Position numbers and translations under genes: made by a program. Shown here piece by piece: positions 8,582 through 17,093 of a stretch of DNA of 64,000 nt. A model generated the notes under the pieces. That model saw nothing but the letters and a program-made list of their open reading frames with translations, ran no database searches and had not been told where the DNA came from. The DNA is taken from positions 191,209-255,208 of the forward strand of contig CAVPNX010000025.1 of assembly GCA_963706885.1 (NCBI GenBank), read 5' to 3'. The number at the start of each line of letters is the position of its first letter. The first letter of the stretch is position 1. This stretch comes from Prado023 sp963706885 (GTDB lineage: Bacteria; Actinomycetota; Actinomycetes; S36-B12; CAIYMF01).

Positions 8582-9241
8582 ATGGGCAACCGCTGCTTCC
8601 TGGCCGCCTTCCTGACCTGGTCGCTGCGCCGCTGGGTGGTGGCCGCCGCGGTGGCGGCGGGGACCTACCTCTTCTTCGGGATGTCCACCGCAGTGCTGGC
8701 CAACCCCGTGTTCGGTCGCTCGGTGCCGCCCACCCCCTGGGCCCCGGAGGTCCTGATCGTCACGGCGGTCCTGTCCGGGCTGCTCACCGCGACCTATGTC
8801 CGCAACGACGGCCCTGCGCCGATCCGGCTGGAGGCAGTGGGTGCCGCAACTGAGCCTGCCACCGGTTCCCGGACGGCCCGCGCCGGCGCGGTGGGATCGC
8901 TGTTGGCCTACCTGGCCATCGGCTGCCCGGTCTGCAACAAGCTGGCCCTGCTGCTGCTCGGCACGACCGGCGCGCTGAACCTGTACGCCCCGATCCAGCC
9001 GTACCTCGGCGCCATCGGCATCGCGCTGCTGGCCCTGGCCCTGGTGATCCGACTGCGCGGCGAGATCAGCTGCGCGACCCTGGGCTTGTGGCGCTCGGGC
9101 GTCGGCTCCTCCCGATCCACGCAGCAGGCCGGGGTGCCGCTGACGACCCAGGACATCCTGGCCGGCCTGCCCTCGGCCACGTCAGGAGCCGCCGGAACGA
9201 CCGCGAGCGACGGCCACGACGATCCGCCAGCGCCCGCCTGA
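8582..9241 (+). CDS. Polytopic membrane protein with an intramembrane CPVC motif
   Basis: I do not recognise a named family. The protein has 219 residues and four likely membrane helices: WVVAAAVAAGTYLFFGMSTAVL, EVLIVTAVLSGLLTATYV, SLLAYLAIGCPVCNKLALLL and YLGAIGIALLALALVIRL. The CxxC of GCPVCNK lies inside the third helix, as in some membrane thiol-redox or metal-handling proteins. The C-terminal 60 residues are hydrophilic. ATG 8582 follows ACGAGGGGAGCCCCG. A CsoR/CstR-like operator upstream, matching one before the rhodanese gene, suggests a role in thiol, sulfane-sulfur or metal stress. That is inference only. Confidence 0.7.
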   Translation: MGNRCFLAAFLTWSLRRWVVAAAVAAGTYLFFGMSTAVLANPVFGRSVPPTPWAPEVLIVTAVLSGLLTATYVRNDGPAPIRLEAVGAATEPATGSRTARAGAVGSLLAYLAIGCPVCNKLALLLLGTTGALNLYAPIQPYLGAIGIALLALALVIRLRGEISCATLGLWRSGVGSSRSTQQAGVPLTTQDILAGLPSATSGAAGTTASDGHDDPPAPA

Positions 9242-9274
9242 CCGCGCGTAGGGGGGCGTCCGGCCATCCCCGCA

Positions 9275-9325
9275 GTGATCCATGCAGCTTGGGGAGGCTA
9301 GAAGGTCGCCAACCTGCATGGATCA
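9275..9325. repeat. 50-bp dispersed palindromic repeat, copy A
   Basis: TGATCCATGCAGCTTGG and CCAACCTGCATGGATCA form 17-bp arms with one mismatch around a 16-nt centre. A second copy of the same length with the same outer arms lies at 31351-31400. Copy A lies between the convergent CPVC gene and pflA, where it could also act as a bidirectional terminator. It looks like a REP-type intergenic element. Confidence 0.6.
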
Positions 9326-9399
9326 TCGCCCGGGGGGTCGACGCTCGGACGGGTGGCCGCGGCGCCCGGGTGGGCGGACGGGTCGTCGGCCGCTGCGGA

Positions 9400-10191
9400 T
9401 CACGCCAGGGCGTACAGGCCCCGCTCGCGGAAGATCGCCAGCGCCTGGTCGACCGACTCCTTGCTGGGCGTGGGCGTGCCCAGCAACGGGTACGCCCGTC
9501 CGAGGGCGGCGTACTTGTCGACCCCGAGCCGGTGGTAGGGCAGCACCTCGACCCGCTCGATGATGTCGCCGAAGTCGGTGGCCAGGTCGGCGACCTCGGC
9601 GATCTGCTCCGGCCCGTCGGTCAGGCCGGGGACCAGCACGAAGCGGATCCACACCTTCACCTGGTGCTCCACGAGACGTGCCCCGAAGTCCAGGACGTCG
9701 CGCAGGCTCCCGCCGCCGCTGACCTTCTCGTACAGCGCGGCGTTGCCGGCCTTGATGTCCAGAAGGACCAGGTCGGTGTTGGCCAGCAGTCGCTCGCTGG
9801 CCCGGTGGCCGCCGTTGGCCGAGGTGTCCAGGGCCGTATGCAGCCCGTAGGCCTCCTTGACCCCGACGAACAGGGCCTCGACGAACGCCGGCTGCAGCAG
9901 GGGTTCCCCGCCGGTGACGGTCAGGCCACCACCGTGGGCGATGAAGGCCCGGTAGCGCCCCGCCTCCTCGATGACCCGGCGTGCCGTGGTCCGCTCACCG
10001 AGGCGCATGGTCTGGGTGTCGGGGTTGTGGCAGTACAGGCAGCGCAGCGGGCAGCCCGACAGGAACACCGTGTAGCGCAGGCCGGGTCCGTTGACCCCGG
10101 ACGTCGTCTCGGCCGAGTGCACGAACCCGATCCGCGACCCGTCGGCGACGTCGCCGGGGCCGTCGCCAGTCGGACGGACCTCATCGGCCAC
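9400..10191 (-). CDS. pflA: Pyruvate formate-lyase activating enzyme
   Basis: This radical-SAM enzyme installs the glycyl radical on pyruvate formate-lyase. The cluster motif is CPLRCLYCHNPD (CxxxCxxC), followed by the GGEP motif in TVTGGEPLLQP and DIKAGN. About 263 residues, close to the family's 245-260. I chose the GTG at 10191 because AAGGAGGT lies 5 nt before it; an upstream ATG at 10227 would add 12 residues without an RBS. It is the second gene of the pflB-pflA operon, 55 bases after pflB. Its iron-sulfur cluster makes it an anaerobic or microaerobic function. Confidence 0.93.
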   Translation of the reverse strand: MADEVRPTGDGPGDVADGSRIGFVHSAETTSGVNGPGLRYTVFLSGCPLRCLYCHNPDTQTMRLGERTTARRVIEEAGRYRAFIAHGGGLTVTGGEPLLQPAFVEALFVGVKEAYGLHTALDTSANGGHRASERLLANTDLVLLDIKAGNAALYEKVSGGGSLRDVLDFGARLVEHQVKVWIRFVLVPGLTDGPEQIAEVADLATDFGDIIERVEVLPYHRLGVDKYAALGRAYPLLGTPTPSKESVDQALAIFRERGLYALA

Positions 10192-10246
10192 GACTACCTC
10201 CTTCGTGCGCGCCTGCGAACACGCCATCCTCGCGCGCAGGCGGGGA

Positions 10247-12514
10247 CTACACGCTCATGTGGAACGTGCGGTCGATGACGTCCTGCTGCTGCTCGCGGGT
10301 CAGCCGCACGAAGTTCACCGCGTAGCCAGAGACCCGGATGGTCAGCTGCGGGTACTTCATCGGGTTCTCCATGGCGTCGAGCAGCATCTCGCGGTTGAGC
10401 ACGTTGACGTTCATGTGGAAGCCGCGGCTGGCCACGTACCCGTCGAGGACGCCGATCAGGTTGTCCACCCGCTCGGCCTCGGTCTTGCCCAGGCCCGAGG
10501 GGATCACCGAGGCGGTCATCGAGATGCCGTCCTGGGCGTCGGCGTAGGGCAGGTGCGCCACGGACAGTGCTGCGGGGATCAGGCCCTTGTGGTCGCGGCC
10601 GTGCATCGGGTTGGCTCCCGGGGCGAACGGCTCGCCGAGCTTGCGGCCGTCCGGGGTCGCGCCGGTCGCCTTGCCGTAGACCACGTTCGACGTGATGGTC
10701 AGCACCGACTGGGTGTGGGTGGCGTCGCGGTAGGCCGGGTAGGACCGGACCTTGTCCATGAACGCGGTCACGATCTGCGCGGCGATGTCGTCCACGCGCG
10801 GGTCGTTGTTGCCGAACGCCGGGTACTCCCCGTCGAGGGTGAACTCGGTGATCAGGCCGGTCTCATCGCGCACCGGGTGCACGCCGGCGTACTTGATCGC
10901 CGACAGCGAGTCGGCCACGATCGACAGCCCGGCGATCCCACACGCGAGCGTGCGCTCCGGGTCGTAGTCGTGCAGCGCCATCTCGAGGCGCTCGTAGGCG
11001 TACTTGTCGTGCATGTAGTGGATGATGTTCAGGGCGTTGACGTAGGTGTCGGCCAGCCAGGTCATGGCGATCTCGAGGCGCGCCCAGACGTCGTCGAAGT
11101 CCAGCGTGTCGGCGGTGACCGGCTCGCCGAGGTCGATGACCTTCTTCCCGGTGATCTCGTCACGCCCGCCGTTGATGGCGTACAGCAGGGTCTTGGCGAG
11201 GTTCACCCGGGCGCCGAAGAACTGCATCCGCTTGCCCACCGGCATGCTCGACACGCAGCACGCGATCGCGCAGTCGTCGCCGCCGGCGTTGAACTCGCGC
11301 AGCAGGTCGTCGGACTCGTACTGGATCGCCGAGGTGTCGATCGAGACCTTCGCGCAGAACTCCTTGAACCCTGCCGGCAGGGCCGGGGACCACAGGACCG
11401 TGAGGTTCGGCTCGGGGGCCGGACCCAGGTTGTACAGGGTCTGCAGGAAGCGGAACGACGACCGGGTCACCAGGGGCCGGCCGTCGTAGCCCATGCCGCC
11501 GATCGACTCGGTGACCCAGGTCGGGTCCCCGGAGAACAGGGCGTCGTACTCGGGGGTGCGCAGGAACCGCACCATCCGCAGCTTGATCACGAAGTCGTCG
11601 ACCAGCTCCTGGGCGTCTGCCTCGGTCAGCACCCCGGAGTCGATGTCGCGCTGGAGGAACACATCGAGGAAGGTCGAGACCCGGCCCAGGCTCATCGCCG
11701 CGCCGTTCTGCTCCTTGATCGCACCCAGGTAGGCCATGTACAGCCACTGGATCGCCTCCTGGGCGGTGACCGCCGGGCGGCGCAGGTCCAGCCCGTGCAT
11801 GTCGCCGAGCTCGACCAGCTCGGCCAGGGCGCGGATCTGCTCGTTGAGCTCCTCGCGGTCGCGGATGATCGCGTCACTGCTCAGCCGGTTGTCCAGGGTG
11901 GCCAGCTCGGCCTTCTTGGCCACGACCAGCCTGTCCACGCCGTAGAGCGCCACGCGGCGGTAGTCGCCGATGATCCGGCCGCGGCCGTACGCGTCGGGAA
12001 GCCCGGTGATGATGTGGCTGGAGCGGGCGGCGCGGATCGCGGGCGTGTAGGCGTCGAAGACGCCCTCGTTGTGGGTCTTGCGGTACTTGGTGAAGATCTC
12101 CCCGACCCGGGGGTCCGGCTCGTAGCCGTAGGCCTTCAGCCCGTTCTCGACCATCCGGTAGCCGCCGTTGGGCATGATCGCGCGCTTGAGGGGCGCATCG
12201 GTCTGCAGGCCGACGATCAGCTCGGGGATGTCGCCGGTGATCCGGCCCGGGGCGTGCGAGGTGATGGTGCTGGGCGTGTGCTGGTCGACGTCGAGGATCC
12301 CGCGCTCACGCTCGACGAGCATCAGGTCGGCGACGAACCGCCACAACTGCTCGGTGCGCTCGGTCGGCCCGGCCAGGAAGGAGGAGTCGCCCTCATACGG
12401 GGTGTAGTTGCCGCGGATGAACGCCGCGACGTCGATGCCCTCACGCCACGGGCCGTCGTCGAAGCCGCGCCACGGGTCGGAGCTGGTGGTCGGTCGTTCT
12501 GCGGCGATGGTCAT
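10247..12514 (-). CDS. pflB: Formate C-acetyltransferase (pyruvate formate-lyase)
   Basis: PFL splits pyruvate with CoA into acetyl-CoA and formate without using NAD. The 755 residues match the normal 750-760. The adjacent active-site cysteines are in IACCVSSMP and the glycyl-radical loop near the C-terminus is TIRVSGYAVNFVRLT, both intact. The start ATG 12514 (MTIAAER) follows AGGAGGACGCCAG. The formate would leave through the FNT-family channel at 45652. The two-gene operon diverges from the menaquinone reductase gene. A C/G-tract element at about 12543-12559 lies in its leader. In an organism with complex I and menaquinone it indicates a switch to fermentation. Confidence 0.95.
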   Translation of the reverse strand: MTIAAERPTTSSDPWRGFDDGPWREGIDVAAFIRGNYTPYEGDSSFLAGPTERTEQLWRFVADLMLVERERGILDVDQHTPSTITSHAPGRITGDIPELIVGLQTDAPLKRAIMPNGGYRMVENGLKAYGYEPDPRVGEIFTKYRKTHNEGVFDAYTPAIRAARSSHIITGLPDAYGRGRIIGDYRRVALYGVDRLVVAKKAELATLDNRLSSDAIIRDREELNEQIRALAELVELGDMHGLDLRRPAVTAQEAIQWLYMAYLGAIKEQNGAAMSLGRVSTFLDVFLQRDIDSGVLTEADAQELVDDFVIKLRMVRFLRTPEYDALFSGDPTWVTESIGGMGYDGRPLVTRSSFRFLQTLYNLGPAPEPNLTVLWSPALPAGFKEFCAKVSIDTSAIQYESDDLLREFNAGGDDCAIACCVSSMPVGKRMQFFGARVNLAKTLLYAINGGRDEITGKKVIDLGEPVTADTLDFDDVWARLEIAMTWLADTYVNALNIIHYMHDKYAYERLEMALHDYDPERTLACGIAGLSIVADSLSAIKYAGVHPVRDETGLITEFTLDGEYPAFGNNDPRVDDIAAQIVTAFMDKVRSYPAYRDATHTQSVLTITSNVVYGKATGATPDGRKLGEPFAPGANPMHGRDHKGLIPAALSVAHLPYADAQDGISMTASVIPSGLGKTEAERVDNLIGVLDGYVASRGFHMNVNVLNREMLLDAMENPMKYPQLTIRVSGYAVNFVRLTREQQQDVIDRTFHMSV

Positions 12515-12622
12515 CTGGCGTCCTCCTGAAGTGCGGGGCCCCATTGTCCCCCGGGGCATCCCGGGAAGGATGCCCGTACAGGTCCGGCCCACTCGGGACC
12601 TTGGTCCCGGCTTGCGGGCTCG

Positions 12623-12660
12623 TGCAGCCGGCTGCAGCCACCGCGACCCCGGTCTAGAAT
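12623..12660 (+). promoter_or_regulatory. Promoter region of the menaquinone reductase gene with a palindrome
   Basis: A -10 box TAGAAT (12655-12660) would start a 25-30 nt leader for the gene at 12696. TGCAGCCGGCTGCA (12623-12636), a perfect 14-bp palindrome, sits over the -35/-45 area and could be an operator. Both are direct sequence matches; regulation is inferred. Confidence 0.45.
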
Positions 12661-12695
12661 CGCAGTCGAATCCCCCCACGTCCACGAGGTGCCCG

Positions 12696-13976
12696 ATGCC
12701 CGACCATGGCCACGATGCCGAGGTCATCGTCGTCGGCGCCGGGCCCGCGGGATCGGCCACCGCCCACCGGCTGGCCAGCGCGGGGCGCGACGTCCTGCTG
12801 CTGGAGAAGGCGGCGTTCCCGCGGGACAAGGTGTGCGGCGACGGCCTGACCCCGCGCGCGGTCCGGTCCCTGATCGACATGGGCGTGGACATCTCCCCGG
12901 AGAAGGGCTGGGCCCGCAACAACGGCCTGCGGATCATCGCCAACGGGCGCACCTACGAGCTGCCCTGGCCCGAGCTCGAGCGCTTCCCGAACTACGGCCT
13001 GGTCCGCTCGCGCATGGAGCTCGACGAGATCCTGGCCCGGCACGCCGCGACCGCCGGGGCCCGCCTGGTGGAGCGCACGAAGGTGCTGGAGCCGACCCGC
13101 GATGAGCGCACCGGGCGCGTGACGGGCGTCGTGGCCCAACCGGTGGACGAGCGCGGCCGGGCTGCGGGGCCGAGGGTCACCTACCGGGCCCCCGTCGTGG
13201 TGGCCGCCGACGGCGTCAGCTCCCGGATGAGCGTCGCGATGGGGCTCGGCCTTCGTGACGACCGGCCGATGGGCGTGGCCGTGCGCGCCTATGCCCCGAG
13301 CCCGCGGGCCGCCGAGCCGTGGATGGAGTCCCACCTCGAGCTGCGGTCCAACGGCGCGCTGCTGCCCGGCTACGGCTGGGTGTTCGGGCTGGCCGACGGC
13401 ACGATCAACATCGGGCTGGGGATCCTCAACACCTCCGAGGCGTTCGGCAACGTCGACTACCGCGACCACCTGCGCCGCTGGATGCGCGAGACCCCGGAGC
13501 ACTGGGAGCTGCGCGAGCATGCCGACACCGTGCGGATCGGCGGCATGGCGCTGCCGATGGGCTTCAACCGCCAGCCGCACTACGCCAGGGGGATGCTGCT
13601 GGTCGGTGACTCGGGCGGCATGGTCAACCCGTTCAACGGCGAGGGCATCGACTACGCGCTGGAGGCCGGCGCCCTGGCCGGGGCGCGCATCGACGCAGCG
13701 CTCGCCGAACCCAGGGCCGAGGGCCGTGAGACCCAGCTGCACGGCTACGCCGAGGACCTCAAGGCGCACTACGGCGGCTACTACACGCTGGGCCGCTGGT
13801 TCGTCCGGGCCATCGGGAACCCCAGTGTGATGAAGCTCGCAACCACGTACGGGATGCCGGTCCCGGTCCTGCGCGAACTGGCCCTCAAGCTCATGGCCAA
13901 CCTCACGGACACGGCCGATCCGGACCCCATGGACAGGCTGATCAACGTGCTGTCCCGGGTGACACCGGCAGCATGA
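12696..13976 (+). CDS. Geranylgeranyl reductase family flavoprotein (menaquinone side-chain reductase)
   Basis: A FAD enzyme that most likely saturates one isoprene unit of the menaquinone tail (MenJ-type). FAD-binding motifs are VIVVGAGPAGSATAHRLA at the N-terminus, CGDGLTPRAV (the family's C-G-D-G loop) and the second FAD motif GMLLVGDSGGMVNPFNGEGIDYALEAG. About 426 residues, usual for the family. ATG 12696 is preceded by CCACGAGGTGCCCG. It lies between pflBA and the nuo operon and is followed 100 bases later by nuoA in the same direction, a common actinobacterial neighbourhood. A role in archaeal-type lipid or chlorophyll reduction is unlikely here. Confidence 0.88.
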   Translation: MPDHGHDAEVIVVGAGPAGSATAHRLASAGRDVLLLEKAAFPRDKVCGDGLTPRAVRSLIDMGVDISPEKGWARNNGLRIIANGRTYELPWPELERFPNYGLVRSRMELDEILARHAATAGARLVERTKVLEPTRDERTGRVTGVVAQPVDERGRAAGPRVTYRAPVVVAADGVSSRMSVAMGLGLRDDRPMGVAVRAYAPSPRAAEPWMESHLELRSNGALLPGYGWVFGLADGTINIGLGILNTSEAFGNVDYRDHLRRWMRETPEHWELREHADTVRIGGMALPMGFNRQPHYARGMLLVGDSGGMVNPFNGEGIDYALEAGALAGARIDAALAEPRAEGRETQLHGYAEDLKAHYGGYYTLGRWFVRAIGNPSVMKLATTYGMPVPVLRELALKLMANLTDTADPDPMDRLINVLSRVTPAA

Positions 13977-14012
13977 GGCCACCACGAGCGCGAAGGTGCC
14001 CCCCGGGGTGCC

Positions 14013-14018
14013 TAGGAT
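14013..14018 (+). promoter_or_regulatory. Promoter -10 of the nuo operon
   Basis: TAGGAT lies 59 bases before the nuoA start, giving a leader of about 52 nt that carries the RBS GGGAGGACGG. A C/G palindrome-like run (GTGCCCCCCGGGGTGC, 13996-14011) directly abuts it. Confidence 0.45.
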
Positions 14019-14076
14019 GTGACCGCCCGAGCCGTGCCGGCGTGGGCAGTTCGATGGGAGGACGGGTGCCACCGCT

Positions 14077-14436
14077 GTGAACGTCTACATGCCGATCCTC
14101 ATCCTCGGACTCCTGGCCTTCGGCTTCGCGCTGTTCTCGGTCGCGGTCGCCGGGATCACCGGCCCCAAGCGCTACAACCGTGCCCGCCTCGACGCCTACG
14201 AGTGCGGCATCCAGCCCACCCCCATGCGCATCGGCGGTGGCCGGTTCCCGGTCAAGTACTACCTGACCGCGATGCTGTTCATCGTCTTCGACATCGAGAT
14301 CGTCTTCCTCTACCCGTGGGCAGTCACGTTCGACATGCTCGGGGTCTTCGGCCTGGTGGAGATGCTGCTGTTCATCGCGACCCTGCTCGTCGTCTACGTC
14401 TACGTGTGGCGGCGCGGCGGACTGGAGTGGGACTGA
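14077..14436 (+). CDS. nuoA: NADH-quinone oxidoreductase subunit A
   Basis: A small membrane subunit of complex I at the junction of the two arms. 119 residues with three helices. The conserved YECGIQPTP loop and the FDIEIVFLYPWAV segment are diagnostic. The start is GTG 14077 with the RBS GGGAGG 13 bases upstream. First gene of a 14-gene operon running to 29786; nuoB starts one base after its stop. Confidence 0.95.
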   Translation: MNVYMPILILGLLAFGFALFSVAVAGITGPKRYNRARLDAYECGIQPTPMRIGGGRFPVKYYLTAMLFIVFDIEIVFLYPWAVTFDMLGVFGLVEMLLFIATLLVVYVYVWRRGGLEWD

Positions 14437-14437
14437 C

Positions 14438-14992
14438 ATGGGACTCGAGGAACAACTCCCGTCGGGGGTGCTGCTCACCAGCGTCGAGCTGCTCGCGGGG
14501 TATGCCCGCAAGAGCTCGATGTGGCCGGCGACGTTCGGCCTGGCCTGCTGCGCCATCGAGATGATGGCCACCGGAGCCGGTCGCTATGACCTCGCCCGCT
14601 TCGGCATGGAGGTCTTCCGCGGCTCGCCGCGCCAGGCCGACCTGATGATCGTGGCCGGCCGGGTGAGCAACAAGATGGCCCCGGTCCTGCGCCAGGTCTA
14701 CGACCAGATGCCCGGACCGAAGTGGGTCATCGCCATGGGCGTGTGCGCCTCGTCCGGCGGCATGTTCAACAACTACGCGATCGTCCAGGGCGTGGACCAC
14801 ATCGTGCCCGTCGACATCTACCTGCCGGGCTGCCCACCACGCCCGGAGATGCTCATGGACGCGATCCTCACCCTGCACGAGCAGGTCATGGACTCCAAGC
14901 TGGGGGCGAACCGCACCCGCCAGGTCGCCGAGCTCGAGGCCGAGGCCCTGGCTGCCCCGTCCACCATCGAGATGCGAGGGCTGCTGCGGTGA
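14438..14992 (+). CDS. nuoB: NADH-quinone oxidoreductase subunit B
   Basis: NuoB holds the terminal [4Fe-4S] cluster N2, which passes electrons to menaquinone. 184 residues. The ligands are visible as the tandem cysteines of LACCAIEMM, the cysteine in GVCASSGGMF and that in LPGCPPRPEM. Its paralogue at 39315 keeps the same ligands. The stop overlaps the nuoC start (GTGA). Confidence 0.96.
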   Translation: MGLEEQLPSGVLLTSVELLAGYARKSSMWPATFGLACCAIEMMATGAGRYDLARFGMEVFRGSPRQADLMIVAGRVSNKMAPVLRQVYDQMPGPKWVIAMGVCASSGGMFNNYAIVQGVDHIVPVDIYLPGCPPRPEMLMDAILTLHEQVMDSKLGANRTRQVAELEAEALAAPSTIEMRGLLR

Positions 14993-15708
14993 GCGGGGAC
15001 AGCCAGGTGGTCCCGGTCGGGGCCGTCGACCTGGGCCTGAGCCCGGTCACCGACACCGTGGGCGTGCGCCAGGGGGCCTTCGGGGCGTCGGGGTCCGGCG
15101 ACACCAGCGGCTTCGGTGGCCTCGTGCGCCCGATCGAGATGCCCGGCGCGAGCCCGAAGCCCTACGGCGGCTACTTCGACGCCGTCACCGAGGAGCTCGA
15201 GCTCTCGCTGGCCGATGCCGGCGTCCCGGCCGAGTCGGCGATCGAGAAGGTGGTCGTCGACCGCGGCGAGCTGACCCTCTACGTCCGCCGCGAGCACCTC
15301 CTGGCCGTCGCTGCCGAGCTGCGCGACGAGCCGGGCCTGCGCTTCGAGGTCTGCCACTCGGTCTCCGGCGTGCACTACCCGGCCGACACCGGCCGTGAGC
15401 TGCACAGCGTGATCCACCTGCTCTCGATGACCCACAAGCGGCGCATCCGCGTGGAGGTCACCTGCCCTGAGTCCGACCAGCACATCCCCTCGGTCACCAG
15501 CGTGTGGGCGTCGGCGGACTGGCACGAGCGGGAGACCTGGGACATGTTCGGGATCATCTACGACGGCCATCCGGCGATGACCCGAATCCTGATGCCCGAC
15601 GACTGGCCGGGGCACCCCCAGCGCAAGGACTACCCGCTCGGCGGGATCCCGGTGGAGTACAAGGGCGCGACCATCCCGGCGCCGGACCAGCGGAGGTCGT
15701 ACAACTGA
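14989..15708 (+). CDS. nuoC: NADH-quinone oxidoreductase subunit C
   Basis: A hydrophilic subunit that packs on NuoD and NuoB. About 239 residues. The family signature is ADWHERETWDMFGIIYDGHPAMTRILMPDDW, of which HERETWDMFG is the core, ending in QRKDYPLGG. The GTG start is fixed by the 4-base overlap with nuoB. The first 45 residues are Gly/Ser-rich and not conserved in general NuoC, but extended N-termini are usual in actinobacteria. The stop TGA overlaps the nuoD ATG by one base. Confidence 0.94.
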   Translation: MSGDSQVVPVGAVDLGLSPVTDTVGVRQGAFGASGSGDTSGFGGLVRPIEMPGASPKPYGGYFDAVTEELELSLADAGVPAESAIEKVVVDRGELTLYVRREHLLAVAAELRDEPGLRFEVCHSVSGVHYPADTGRELHSVIHLLSMTHKRRIRVEVTCPESDQHIPSVTSVWASADWHERETWDMFGIIYDGHPAMTRILMPDDWPGHPQRKDYPLGGIPVEYKGATIPAPDQRRSYN

Positions 15709-17093
15709 TGAGCACCACCTACGAGTCCGGCGCGGCCTTCGAGCCCGCCGACGGCGCCGGCCCTGACGAGGCCCCCGGGTACGACACCACGGAGGGCCGG
15801 GTCTTCACCGTCTCCGGTGGCGACTGGGACACCGTCACCGTGGACCCGAGCGTGGCCAACGAGCGCATCGTGGTCAACATGGGCCCGCAGCACCCCTCCA
15901 CGCACGGCGTCCTGCGCCTGATCCTCGAGCTCGAGGGGGAGAGCGTGCAGGAGGCTCGCTGCGGGATCGGGTACCTGCACACCGGGATCGAGAAGAACCT
16001 CGAGTACCGCAGCTGGACCCAGGGCACCACGTTCGTCACCCGGATGGACTACCTGTCCAGCTTCTTCAACGAGACCGGCTACAGCCTGGCCGTCGAGCAG
16101 CTGCTCGGGATCACCGACGACATCCCGGACCGTGCCACGGTCATCCGGGTCATCCTGATGGAGCTCAACCGGGTCAGCTCGCACCTGGTCTGCCTGGCCA
16201 CCGGGGCCCTGGAGCTCGGCGCCCTGACCGCCATGACGTTCGGATTCCGCGAGCGCGAGCTGATCCTGGACGTCTTCGAGCTGGTGACCGGCCTGCGGAT
16301 GAACCACGCGTTCATCCGGCCCGGTGGACTGGCCCAGGACATGCCCGAGAAGGACGACCTCGGGCAGGACATGAGGACCCGGATCCAGTGGACGATCGAC
16401 ACACTGCGCTCCCGGTTCAAGGACACCTCCAACCTCCTCGTGGACAACTCCATCTGGATGGGCCGCACCTCGGGGATCGGCTACCTGGACCTCACCGGCT
16501 GCATCGCCCTGGGTGTCACGGGTCCCATCCTGCGGGCCACCGGCTACCCGTGGGACGCGCGCAAGGACATGCCCTACTGCGGCTACGAGCGCTACGAGTT
16601 CGAGGTCCCCACCCAGACCACTGCGGACGCCTACGGCCGGTTCCTGATCCGCCTGGCGGAGATGCAGCAGAGCCTGAACATCGTCGAGCAGGCCCTCGAG
16701 TACCTGACCCCGGGCCCGGTGATGGTCGACGACCCGAAGATCGCCTGGCCGGCCCAGCTCGCGATCGGCACCGACGGGATGGGCAACTCCCTGGACCACA
16801 TCCGCCAGATCATGGGCACCTCCATGGAGGCCCTGATCCACCACTTCAAGCTGGTCACCGAGGGCTACACGGTGCCCGTCGGACAGGTCTACCAGGTGAT
16901 CGAGGCCCCGCGTGGGGAGCTCGGGGTCCACGTGGTGTCCCACGGCGGGACCAAGCCGTATCGCGTGCACTTCCGCGATCCGAGCTTCAACAACCTGCAG
17001 TCCGTGGCCGCGATGTGCGAGGGCGGCCAGGTGGCCGACGTCATCGCCGCCGTGGCCAGCATCGACCCCGTGATGGGAGGCGTGGACCGCTGA
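15708..17093 (+). CDS. nuoD: NADH-quinone oxidoreductase subunit D
   Basis: The 49-kDa-type subunit that forms most of the quinone-binding cavity with NuoB. About 461 residues, with a long N-terminal extension of roughly 50 residues. Key motifs are NMGPQHPSTHGVLRL, GYLHTGIEKNLEY and the invariant end DPVMGGVDR. Spacing and phase are normal; ATG 15708 overlaps the nuoC stop by one base and its own stop overlaps nuoE in the same way, so all these genes are coupled. Confidence 0.96.
   Translation: MSTTYESGAAFEPADGAGPDEAPGYDTTEGRVFTVSGGDWDTVTVDPSVANERIVVNMGPQHPSTHGVLRLILELEGESVQEARCGIGYLHTGIEKNLEYRSWTQGTTFVTRMDYLSSFFNETGYSLAVEQLLGITDDIPDRATVIRVILMELNRVSSHLVCLATGALELGALTAMTFGFRERELILDVFELVTGLRMNHAFIRPGGLAQDMPEKDDLGQDMRTRIQWTIDTLRSRFKDTSNLLVDNSIWMGRTSGIGYLDLTGCIALGVTGPILRATGYPWDARKDMPYCGYERYEFEVPTQTTADAYGRFLIRLAEMQQSLNIVEQALEYLTPGPVMVDDPKIAWPAQLAIGTDGMGNSLDHIRQIMGTSMEALIHHFKLVTEGYTVPVGQVYQVIEAPRGELGVHVVSHGGTKPYRVHFRDPSFNNLQSVAAMCEGGQVADVIAAVASIDPVMGGVDR

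Noticed and set aside
10189..10227. ATG 10227 as the start of pflA
   Set aside because: No RBS precedes it, while AAGGAGGT lies 5 nt before the GTG at 10191.
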